Of a stretch of DNA of 64,000 nt, positions 38,949-49,507 are shown one piece after another. Position numbers and translations under genes: made by a program. Source of the DNA: Blasia pusilla (Eukaryota; Marchantiophyta; Marchantiopsida; Blasiales); assembly GCA_050084515.1 (NCBI GenBank), contig CM114271.1, positions 12,586,001 to 12,650,000 on the forward strand, in the 5' to 3' direction. The notes under the pieces were generated by a model that saw only the letters and a list, made by a program, of their open reading frames with translations, had not been told where the DNA came from and did not search any database. Numbering within the stretch: position 1 is the first letter of the stretch; every line of letters begins with the position of its first letter.

Positions 38949-40478
38949 GTGCCCTTCTCACCGGATCACTCTTGCCTCGCGAGTAATCCCTCAATCACTC
39001 ATCCCAAACATGCGGCACTCGATCTACACTCTCCCTCCCCGAGACATGTAACGTGCAGCAATAAGCGGCGTGGTGGGGCAAATCGACCAGGCTATCATTT
39101 CATCGATAACCTACCCTCAACTCCGGACATCCCACGCAGGTCTATGTCTCATAAACCACATACATAAATGATGCTCTCAGCATCCACACACCCAGTATCC
39201 CCAAATAAACTACCCAAATCCCAGAATCCCTCAGATGAGCAGGGTAAAGGATCAGCATGGGTAACCTGAATACTTGTCAATGTCGCTCCTCAGCAACTAC
39301 AAATCTCGACCCCAACTCGGTCGTGGAGACAACTCCTCCAATCAGCAAGTCATACTCCTCCCGTACTGATGTTGCTCAAAACTCCTCGATAGGCGGTGCG
39401 GTTCCAGCAGAACGGTGCGGTGTTGCAGGCGGCACGGAACGGCTACAAACGGCACGGCCCTCGATGATGGGATGTGGCACTCGACGGCATACCCTCCTCA
39501 ATCAACAATCAACCCACATTCTGCTCCACAATGCCGGAGCGGTTCCGCGATGGAGACGGTGCGGTGCGGCCACGAGCGGCACGGTGCGGCAATCGGCGGC
39601 GCGTTGCGGCTACGGGCATCACGGCACCATACCCGATCGTTGTTGAGCGGCTACCAATCACAACATAGCAACATGAAATCAAAACTCAAACACTATAACA
39701 TGAGGTCATATGCCATCACAAGTTGATGACGATGGCGGCCAAAACAAAGTATGTGATGACGACGCAAGTCTGAGAATCAACGAACGTTGTGGAAGACCCT
39801 CCACTCCGTAACGGCGGCAATGGCAACCAAGGGTGGACAACGGACGATGGACCATTGACGGTGACGGTCAAACGGTTGACCCTTGACGGTGACGGTTGAC
39901 GTTTGACGGCGATGGCCGCCGCCGGTGTGGCGGCTGGTTTAGGGTTTGCACATTTTAACCCTAAAAATCGCCTAGCAATGGCAATTTTGCAAGATTGACC
40001 ATAACCTTTTGCTTGCAACTCCAAATTGCGCACTATTTATTGCACAGCTTGCACACTTCACGATCTATGCCAGCATAAAAAAATATTTTGAATCGGACAT
40101 TCCAATAAAAACTGACGGGGACTGTCGTAAAGCCCATTGTCTCTTTCTCCTACACAAAATTCCTCCCAAAAAAATGTAAAACCTATAAAAATGCAAATCA
40201 GCAAGCGACATGGTGCTCCCAAAAGCACCGGCATGGAGCAACCCGCCCCCATACTCAATCCCTATCAGAAATTCGGCAGCGCTTCCGCGCGCCACTCTTC
40301 CACACGAAAAATCGGCAAATACAGAGAACAATCCAAGCAACCCTTGCTCCGATGAGCACTCCCATGAGCCGTTGAACGGGGAACACGGTCCCCAACTTGT
40401 GAAAACAGCGAGTGACCAGCGAGCTCCCCCATGAAGCTCTATCACTCTCTCATTCTCTCATTCTCTTAATTCTCTCTT
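38949..40478 (-). mobile_element. Gypsy 5' leader (untranslated)
   Basis: The region between the right LTR and gag. It is homologous to 5160-6411 on the opposite strand but without a shared frame. A GCGGC/GCGGT-rich stretch at 39400-39620 and a GACGGTGACGGT-rich stretch at 39850-39920 give it high GC. Open frames here are incidental. Confidence 0.65.
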
Positions 40479-41193
40479 TGTAAAGTAAGATCCAATTTCT
40501 ATCTACATAATCTCACACCATAGCTCTCAAAGGTGTGCACTCTCTCTCATGTCAAACCAAACCCACTCTCCTAATGAGAGGCTTGGGTGACACTCACAAG
40601 GCAAGGGGACCATAGCTCCGCCATCTCATGCCAAGAGGTTCGACAAAGAGAGAATGAGTTCTCAAGCTCTCTCTCCTTGGGATATATACCCCTCCCCTCT
40701 CCCAAGCTCTCTCCGTGGTAACCTATTCTCCCAAGTCACCTCCTTGGCTCTTGACCTGATGGAGGAGGTCAAGGGCCACTAACCAAAAATAGAAAGACGA
40801 TCATATACTCAAAATGGTACTTACATAAAATAGTAAGTTCCTCAATATGGCTCCAAATGAGCCAAAACGAAGGGGAAACCTGCTCTCTCAGGTTTCCCGG
40901 GGCCTCAGCAGGTCATCCTCGACCTCCTAGGCCTGTCCTCCACTACTCTTGAAGATGCTCTACTAGATCTCACTGATCTATCCTAAAGGACGTGACACCC
41001 TCAACTCATATCGATATCTGTAACACGTAAATCATTTCTAAGCATCTCAAATGTACCTTTAGATAATTGTCGTGTGCATACATATCGCTACATAACATAC
41101 ATCGATGTCATCAAACATACACACAAACACGAAAAATCCCATGCTAACTCATGGCATCCAAACAACGAGACGAGAATTACCAAAATATCTCCA
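40479..41193 (-). repeat. 5' LTR of gypsy element (right copy)
   Basis: 715 bp with TG...CA ends (TGTAAAGTAAG at 40479, ATATCTCCA to 41193). It is nearly identical to the left LTR apart from scattered substitutions and a 69-bp segment at about 40998-41066 that the left LTR lacks. As the 5' LTR it should hold the element's promoter, reading towards lower coordinates. Confidence 0.87.
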
Positions 41194-41689
41194 AAAAATC
41201 GATCACATCTCACACCAAGCTCTCCATAGTTTGCACTCTCTCTCATGTCAAACCAAACTCATTCTCCTAATGAGAGGCTTGGGTTACACACACAAGGCAA
41301 GGAGGATCATAGCTCCGTTGCCTCATGCCAAGAGGTTCAACAAAGAGAAATAAGCTCTCAAGCTCTCTCTCTTGGAGGTATATCCCCTTCCCTTTCCCAA
41401 GCTCTCTCCTCGATAACCTATGCTCGCATGTCACCTCTTTGACTCTTGACCTGCTGTAGCGGGTGAAGGGCCACTTCCCAAAGTGTAATTTTGACTATAT
41501 AAAAATAATAACTTACCCGAAATAGTAAGTTTCTCAATATGGCTCCAAATGAGCCGAAATGAAGGGGAAACCTACTCTCTCAGGTTACCCGTGGCCTTAG
41601 TAGGTCATCCTCGACCTCATGAGGCTGTCCTCCAATATCTCCAGAGGCGCTCTACTAGATCTCGCGGATCTATCCTAAAATACGTGACA
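41194..41689 (-). repeat. Third, diverged LTR body
   Basis: Directly follows the right LTR and repeats its body (TCACACCAAGCTCTC, CTCCTAATGAGAGGCTTGGGT, GGCTCCAAATGAGCC, ACGTGACA) with many substitutions, but lacks the first 30 bp and the last 195 bp. It is older than the flanking LTR pair. Confidence 0.8.
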
Positions 41690-41883
41690 AGATTCAAAGC
41701 ATAAATTTGCGTCCTCAAAATTTGAAGGTTAAGAAAGAGGAACTTCCGAAAGAGTTTTCGCATAGGCAAAATGTGAATCATAAGATTACGAAATCAAACC
41801 CAAAATGGCTCTGATCGCGAGGAACCCCTGGGGGATGGCATCCCAAGAAAGGCAACTCTTGTATAAGGACATAAAGGCAGTGG

Positions 41884-42387
41884 GTTCATTCATCCAAGTA
41901 GGTCTATGTTTGGATCCCTTGTTATTTCAAAGAAGGATGGGTCTATGCGCTTGTGTGTGGATTATAGGGCATTGAGCAAAAATACCATCAAGAACAAGTA
42001 TTCGTTGCCTCTGGAAAATGACTTGTTCAATTCAATAGCAAGGTCCAATTATTTAACCAATATCAACCTAAGGCAATGATATTATCCAATTTGAATGGTA
42101 GAAGGGGATGAATATAAGACAATGATGAGGACAAAGTTCAGATCCTAAAATTTCCTAGTGAAATCTCAAGAAATCTATTCTTCAAGACCAGTTGGATAGC
42201 GGAGTATTGGTGTTCTTCAATGGCATTCTTACATATTTGGTAATCCAAAATGAATGTGAGGTTGTCCTCAAAGAAGTCTTGGGATGTTTGAGGAAGAACA
42301 AACTATTTGCAAAACCTTCTAAGTGTTCCTTCATGGTCCAAGAATTGGATTTCTTGGGACACACATTGACCACAAAAGCCATATGAC
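41884..42387 (+). pseudogene. Relic of another gypsy reverse transcriptase
   Basis: On the + strand, SKKDGSMRLCVDYRALSKNTIKN near 41927-41995 and NDLFNSIARSNYLTNINLR up to 42075 match the fingers and first palm motif of gypsy reverse transcriptase. After stops and a deletion, VLVFFNGILTY (42210-42240) stands where the catalytic YxDD region should be, with the Asp pair lost. KPSKCSFMVQELDFLGHTLT follows. The sequence differs clearly from the element at 33.8-34.8 kb, so it is a separate family. No LTRs are recognisable. Confidence 0.85.
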
Positions 42388-42724
42388 CTAGTAATGACAA
42401 GCATGGTTGTCAATTTGTGGCTTGCACTAAGAAATGTGATTGATACAAAGATTTTTTTTGGATTTATACATGTAAGATCAACGTCCAAGAGAATATGTGC
42501 ACAACATTTATTATCTATATTTTCATATATGACTTATATTACTAATGACTCTTATAATAGAATCTTATTGGATAATTATTTAGATTGGAAAATGTAGAAG
42601 GTCATAAATTAAAGAGGTCGGGATCGCTTGAGACCAATATGGGAGTATTTTCTTGCTTGAAAGCAACGTCATAAATCCATATTAATGCCTTGCTCAATAA
42701 ATTTGTTATCATGATTTTAAAGGT

Positions 42725-43020
42725 TGGATATGGACAGAGTCCATACCCGCAAACATGTGCATATCCATGTCCATCGACTTATGTCCTTCCTACATAAGGA
42801 ACTATCCACGTGGGCTGCATCTCTCCTTCGTTCTCAACCCCCCACTTGCCTTTGTGATCTACACTTTCTTAGTTTTTCCTTCTCCCACCTCCACTCCCTC
42901 CTCCCTGATTGTCCCGCCCACCTTTGTCTTGCCTTCCACCATGAACAATAAATATGGGTCCCACTTTTTTCAATTGATGTTTGTGGACATGTCCAAACTT
43001 GTCATTCCATGTCCGTTTTT
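42725..43020 (+). repeat. Dispersed repeat, copy B
   Basis: Partner of 17105-17430, same orientation; see that entry for shared landmarks. Confidence 0.65.
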
Positions 43021-46000
43021 TTGAAACCATGATTGTTCTTATGCATAACATGTCCACTCGACCTATTGAATTATGGTCTCATTTTCCCTTTATTTCTAGA
43101 AGATATATTACAACCAAGACTAAAAATAAGGATATATATATAGAGAGACATACACACACAACAACATTCTTCTTCTTTTATAAGTTTTTTCTCATAGGTT
43201 TTATTTATGTATGATGTTAATTAGCTTCACTATATTTGTATCCTCTAAACATATAGCGAAACTTTTGGTTGCCTTTATCGTTTATACAACATTGTTCCAA
43301 GTTATTTGCAAGATCCATGAAAATTATTGAAACTTTAGAGATTGTGCTTTTGAAGGAAAGTGCACTTTATTCATGTAGCAATTTTCATCAAGTCTTTTTG
43401 CATGTTTCACATGAAAATCATCTATAAATTGCGCAAGCCATCTTAAAACAATCCATTCTTTTATCTCATATGAATAACAAATATTATAGCTCATACTTTG
43501 GAAAGTAATTACTTCATTCGTTCAATTTTCCCTTTAGTAGTGTAAGATTATTCTCAAATCTTTTTAGAGCATATGTTATTAAGTTTTCCGCATTCCCTTT
43601 TTTTGGGCAAGCTTGTCATCATCAACAAGCTTGTATGAATTAGCTATTTAAGGTTCGAGAAGGTAGTATGCCTCTAGTTGTGGATTTGGATGAGCATACT
43701 ATTACGGCCCCTACAAACACTCGACTCTGAGTGTTTGTAGGGGAAAAATGCAAAATAAAATGAAAGTTATTCTGCAGGTGCTCAACCCTCAAATATGAAA
43801 TTTTATCGGTTGGATCCACTGTGTTAGTATTAACTCCCTCATTAATACGAAATAGAATCAACTAGTTATGTTACTTCCAAGTGCTCTCGCCGTGTTACTG
43901 CCCTCTGTTACCATACTCCTATTGTATTCGTGTTTGTGTTATTGTATTCGTATTCCTCCAAACGGCCATACCTGAGTGCATAGCCTCGGAGTTCGTATTC
44001 GTGTTTGATCATATTGTATTCGTATTCTCATGTGTTCTCTGAGTGTATTGGGTATTTGTATTCTCTTCCTTCCCGTGTAACTCCCAGACCGATTGATTTC
44101 CTAACCTCCAAATAACTTATTCGTGGCCCGTATAAGCGATACTTACAAGAGTACTCAGGGCATTGAGTTGTAGTAGCTTAAAACTAGAACTCGCACAATA
44201 TCGTGAAGCAAAATGTATTTATTTTTCCTCGGCGAGTTACACATGTTTAGAAGGAGGGAGAGATCTTGAAACATACGGCATTATGAAACTCAAAACCAGG
44301 GCCGCATATTGGTTCCATCATCCTTTGACTTGGTCTTTCAAAGTGATGAGATGAAGAAATTTCATCAATATCATTTACAAGAAAGATGGTCTTAAGTGAA
44401 ATGATATTAAGTTCTAGATGAATATTGCTATTTTGACACAAAACCTACATATTGTTGACATAAGTATTGATGCACATCTCAAATTTATGACAAGGCAATA
44501 ATTTCCTTCCCATATTTTTTTTCTTATTTTAATATGTATTTTTCTATGATGGATGATTTCATTTTAACACATGTCTACATCTTATTTTTCACATATGAGC
44601 ATAACTACCTAAATATTGTTACTATTTCTAATAAGGACATTACTCACATCGCTCCAATATTTCTTTTTTTTTAAATGGTTGCCTTCTAGATTTCCTTCAA
44701 AAGATCATTTCTTGAAGATGGATGAATTTTCATCATACTTTTACACGAACATGAATGACTTTGCTCATAAGTGGATTGGTAGTTCACAAATTTATGCAAC
44801 AAATTAAAGTTGCTTAAAACCGGAGAGAAAAATATTTGTGGAGGAGTGTTCATTTCAAGTACAATGTGAATAGAGGAGGGTTGAAATTTTGGGTACTTCT
44901 ACTCCCAAAGAAGTGAGATCATTCTTGAAGAGGATGGCCCCTTCCAAAATGGTAATTTACACCATGTAAGATAAGAGTGGATTTTGTTTGTGCCTCAACA
45001 TTTGTTTCTCCAAGATTGGACCTCTTCTCATATCTGAACAAATTTCTACTAACATTTGAGCGTCAACATCGTCCAACATCTCAAAGTTAAGCGACATCAA
45101 AGCCTCCCAAAGATTTAGCGGAGTTGGTGTAAGAATTATTTTTTAGACCTAGAATCTTCTTTAATAGTGTTGTAAAATGGAAAAACATGGAAGGTACATA
45201 CTTATGCCATGCATCGCATAGAAGATCTTAATTGTATACCATTGATTGCATATGATTATAAATGACTTTTTGATTTATCCAAATCCCTATTTTTATTTTT
45301 AATCATTTATACTTTTAAACAACAAAACTCTCCCTCTCCACGGAATCTCACATTTATTAGTAATGAAATCTCAAATTTATTCCAATTTAAATTCGAAGGA
45401 AATCCAATCTAAATGCCATAGCAGAAATTTTGCAAGCTCTACACTTTGCATAATAAACTACTTGTAAGAATGCTTGTGGGAAACACATTTGAAAATTAAT
45501 AGAAATATTTGGAAAATTAACTATTAAAAATTAAAAAGTTCCTGAAAAATGCAAAAGGAGATCCTAAGAAAAGGATAAAGGTACACAATAAGTTATGCAA
45601 ACACCCCTTTATGCATCGTTTTGACTTTACGAGTATTTTTTATTTAATAATTTTTATTTTGAAACAAAAATTTCCTACCTAAGGTTGGTTAAAATTTTAT
45701 ATTCTCAAATTTCAAGGGAAAGAAAAGTTTAGAAGAATAAATTGGGACAACTTATCTTTTTAAGCCTCACCTCCTTGATTTTTCAGAAAAATATTGAAAA
45801 TAAATGAAAAAAGTTCCTTAATTCTTATTTCTATGATGATTAAAAAAATAGATTAACTAATTGGGATTACTTTTCTTTTTCTATCCCCCCTCCTTAATTT
45901 TTTGAGAAAGATTAAAAATGAATGAAAAATATTCCCTTAATTCCTATTTTATGTTGATGAACATTGAACACAACCCACCTAAAGAGGTGTCGCCGAAGAG

Positions 46001-46900
46001 AAATTATGATATTAGAATAGATTAAAAGTCAAAAGGATAATAAACTAGGGTGCTGCATGGATTGCTAAGTTAATAACGGGGTTCATAGGAGCGGAAATAT
46101 GAGATAAGACAAGATAAGGGAATTAGTAATTCATTGACCTGAGGTAGAGCGATGGTGATGTAGGGCCTAATTTTGGACATATCAAGTGATGGTGCAACAA
46201 TGCGTTTGGCTATTTTGTGGTGAGTTGTCACTTGGTTCTCAAATATACAAGTGTTCATTTGGCAGGCAACTACAAAGAAAATAAAACATATGAAGTTGGA
46301 ATCAAAAGAAACTTTATCCGAGTAATAACATTTTTTTTTATAAAAATTCCTCGTTTTACATAAATGGTTCTTTGAATTCGTCTGCATATTTATTTATTTT
46401 CTAATAATATTGTCATGAAACTCATTGAAATTGAAAGTTCCTTTCTCTTTTATGCTGCATGGAGAAGAGTGGATGCTTAGGCTGGGGTGAAAGTTCAGCT
46501 GCAAGTAGTAGACAGATGCTAGTTTTGTCGTAAGGTCAAGGTGGTGCGATGGAGCACATTGTGGGGAGCACAGAGTTCAAATGGGATGTTTGTAGCATTT
46601 GATGTGAATGAGAGAAGACCAAAAGAAGTGCAATACTTTGATGGCAGTGCTCGAAATGCACAAATGGAAGTTTTTGCTATGAAATTCCTAATAAGAAATA
46701 TAGAATGGACATGTTGACATTCATTGTGAATTTTTTGTTATTAATAAACAAGGAAAAATTGAGTGGACTGCGTTGGACAGAATAATGTATGGCTTGAGAT
46801 TCTTATATGACCTTCGTTGCCCTCAAAGCATGCAATGCACAAGCACAGAATTTAAGAAGATCTAAAAAATAGGCTGCAAGAGTGAGCCGAACCCATAAGA
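43021..46900. other. Noncoding, no gene recognised
   Basis: AT-rich, no recognisable frame. It contains a perfect hairpin at 43708-43743 and, at 43915-44065, several TGTATTCGTATTC / TATTCGTGTTTG words in a loose tandem arrangement. Confidence 0.5.
43708..43743. repeat. Perfect 15-bp stem hairpin
   Basis: CCCCTACAAACACTC and GAGTGTTTGTAGGGG around loop GACTCT. It is isolated in AT-rich DNA and could be a miniature element end or a relic small-RNA hairpin. Confidence 0.92.
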
Positions 46901-48438
46901 ATTCCAGCTAGCATTTGGAGGAATGATTGAAGTAGACATGAAGAGATTTTGGAAATATCCTTGTTTTTATATGCCGAATTCAAAATTGTGACAAAACGAA
47001 GGTCTGGTGTACACTGAAATGGTCTAAGCTGATGCTTATCGCAAAAGTAGATACATATATATGAATATGACTTGATTGAAAATGGGCATGTAGCTTTAGC
47101 AACTGCAAGGACAAGCAGTTGATGCAGAGTTGCTAATTGAACTAGTTGAGCATCAGCAAGAGCAAGAGGCTAACTATGGCCTAAGAAGAGACATAACAAT
47201 TCAAGCTTGGAGAGTAATCTTAGGATCCTTGTCTGCATATTCTTGGACATCATTCAAAAAGTCCTTGAAATGTGTCCCAACATCTTTAATGTGTTGCCTG
47301 ATATCATGTAGCTCAATTGTAGTTGAATAATGTGCATCTTGCTCAAGTTGTAAGACATAGTGGGAGCCTTTCAGCATCGTCCAAAGACTCACGAGTAGAG
47401 TCATAGACGTTTGTACATTGGCTGCAATCATCCTGATCCCATTTTGAAAATTTACCAATGGAGCCTTGTTGAAAATCTTGGCATTTGTCGTCATCACCCC
47501 AAGCCTGCAAAAATATGTTCATCGGAAATAGATGAGAGAAGTCAAATCACAAATGTAGATGAGATGCAAACTGGGAAATGTAGGAGCAGGAAATTAGGAT
47601 GGAGGTGTAATAATAGCTGGAAATCCGATAGCAGCTTGTTGTCATCACCACATGTACAAGTATGAGAAAAAGCGGCTGAAACTATGATGAAGAAAAAATC
47701 AAAGTATAAATCAATCTAGTGAGAGCTACACACAATACCACAAAACGGAAATAAAATGTAGTCGAGAAGGAATGTATTGGACAATGAAGTGAACAAGCTG
47801 AAAAACCACATGGAAAATCGGGCAGCAAGAGTAAGTAGTACCACAGACATAATGAAGTAATCATTTAAGTTGAGCATTAAAGTAGAGATGGCAACGTGGA
47901 GAACAAGGAAGTAGAAATGTGAAATTGGTGAGACAAAGTGGACGAAAATAAGAAACATGTATGGAGCACTCTATTATATGAGAACATGTGAGAAAAAAAA
48001 AACGCATTGTAAATACCATGGATGGAGCAGAATGTATTAAAATTTAAGAAGAGCATAGATTTATTGTGTATCCTAGAACTTCCGAGCGTAGATTGGAGGA
48101 AACCAAAATTAATTTAATTCAATTGGAAAATGGAAGCCAGAATGAGCTGACCAAATCAATTTAGATTACTAAACTAGTGCAAAAGTCAGTGAGAACTTCC
48201 AGGGCTATAAAGACAGCCAACTGAGTGCAGTTATGGTGGCAAAAACTCCAAGAAAGACCTGCACATGAAATGAGGTGATCAGCATTAGATATGGAGATAA
48301 AAAACATGCATTTGGAAATTCAGAAATAAGGGTAGAAAAAATTCACAGGAAATGCAATATAATGCACAAAGTATCCAATACATTATATTAATCCGAACTA
48401 ATAAACAATGGCTAACTCAACAGCAGAAATATACCTGG
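46901..48438 (-). other. Possible exon debris downstream of Helitron frame
   Basis: Minus-strand open stretches start after acceptor-like sequences: TATTTTTGCAG before an open frame at 47201-47515 (ANVQTSMTLLVSLWTMLKG), and a short frame after GTGCAG near 48245 (VFLGVFATITALSWLS). I recognise no family. They could be captured host exons within the Helitron or chance frames. Confidence 0.3.
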
Positions 48439-49469
48439 CTAAGTGCATTTCCTTTTGCTAGGAGATTGCAGTGTTGAAAGGAATTCACTGGTGTGAGGGA
48501 GCATAGAGCTGCTAGTGGGGTCATGGACATTCTTGATTTGAGAATTAGCAACATTAGGATTCAGATCATAACATAAGATGATAACATCATCAAACTTTGG
48601 CATCATTGGGAAATGTGAGGGATTATCCACATCAATAGGAATGGGCTCAAAATCTGGTAGTTGCCCATTCTCTTGCGTTGTCTTCATCCTATCAATGAGA
48701 TGAGTAGCTTTAGCGGAGTTAAGGTCCAATAACATGTGTCGGGGAAGATGCATCTGGTGTATTAAGACTCGAAGTTGATCCAACCTTATGCCACCAGACA
48801 CAAGCTTAAAGAGTCTAGCACTGTCTTTTCTTGTCAGTGAAGTTTCTTTGAAGTCAACTTTCTTGTACTTGAGAACTTCCTTCTGGATTCCTGAAATAGA
48901 ATTGTATCACTGTTAACATCATATGAGTAAAGAGGAGAAACCGAAGATGAATTGAAAAGGAAAACTACATAATTTGAGTAAGAATACATGATGCTAGTGC
49001 ATCCTTGTTCAAATGTCGAAACCTAGCATCCCAGAGTTGGCCTTGGCTTATGAGACCTTGGATTTGTTTTCCTGTTACACCATGTTCCTTGAAGGTAGGG
49101 ACCATCCATAAGTTGTCCGTGTATCTTATCTGACTTTCTGTGGGAACTATGAACCTGGGCTTGAATTCTTCTAGTTGCGCTTGAATGTGTGAAAGTATCA
49201 TGCTAGCAAAGTCCACGTAGCTTGAGGGCACCTGTGGGTCATGAATTAGATATAGCAACAATAGGCAACATAGAAAATGAGGGAAGGAAGGCATAGGGAG
49301 TAACTTGCACTGTTGCTTGAGTGGGGGTCTGGTTCTGTCGTTGAGATTGAAGATCTGGTATATTTGTGGGATTCAGTTTATGGTCATATAAAGGCAATTG
49401 CTCACTTTGCTGCGAGTGAGAAGCACATCTAACACTACGTCCACTATTTGAGTTGGCTCTTGCGGACAT
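48439..49469 (-). CDS. Unidentified, probably spliced accessory ORF of Helitron
   Basis: Starts at the ATG at 49469 (MSARANSNSGRS), about 40 bp after the helicase frame ends. A plausible first intron runs from the donor at 49304 (GCAA/GTTACT) to the acceptor before 49231 (CCACAG/GTGCCC) and keeps the frame. The next exon encodes a compact stretch (SSYVDFASMILSHIQAQLEE, then GKQIQGLISQGQLWDARFRH). A third open stretch begins after TATTTCAG at about 48893 (KEVLKYKKVDFKETSLTRKD) and ends in a Ser/Pro-rich tail with TAG at 48439-48441. The junction between second and third exon is unclear; the best donor would create a stop, so it may be broken. I do not recognise the family. It may be a captured host gene. 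Confidence 0.4.
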
Positions 49470-49507
49470 GCTTAAGTAAGTGTTGCAGAATACATAGCAA
49501 TACAAAA

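Larger units (their letters stand above)
30871..41193 (-). mobile_element. Ty3/gypsy LTR retrotransposon with DNMT3 and PHD domains
   Basis: A 10.3-kb element on the minus strand, bounded by two long direct repeats. Coding order is gag, protease, DNMT3-like methyltransferase, reverse transcriptase, RNase H, integrase, PHD finger. Reverse transcriptase before integrase makes it Ty3/gypsy. Protease, methyltransferase and the first half of reverse transcriptase share one frame, interrupted only by single stops at 36447, 35250 and 34800, so the family evidently had one long polyprotein. Frameshifts lie near 38690, 38210, 34250, 33765 and 32850. No clean target-site duplication is visible because other LTR pieces abut both ends. 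Next to the right LTR, the minus strand has GATAGAGCTTCATGG (40434-40448), a weak match to a tRNA-Met primer-binding site but displaced about 30 bp. This copy cannot encode its full polyprotein. Confidence 0.93.

Noticed and set aside
38949-40445. Several open frames in the gypsy leader
   Set aside because: None is shared in frame with the homologous leader at 5.2-6.4 kb.
43708-43743. Bacterial-type terminator
   Set aside because: The context is plant nuclear DNA with no gene ending there and no T-run.
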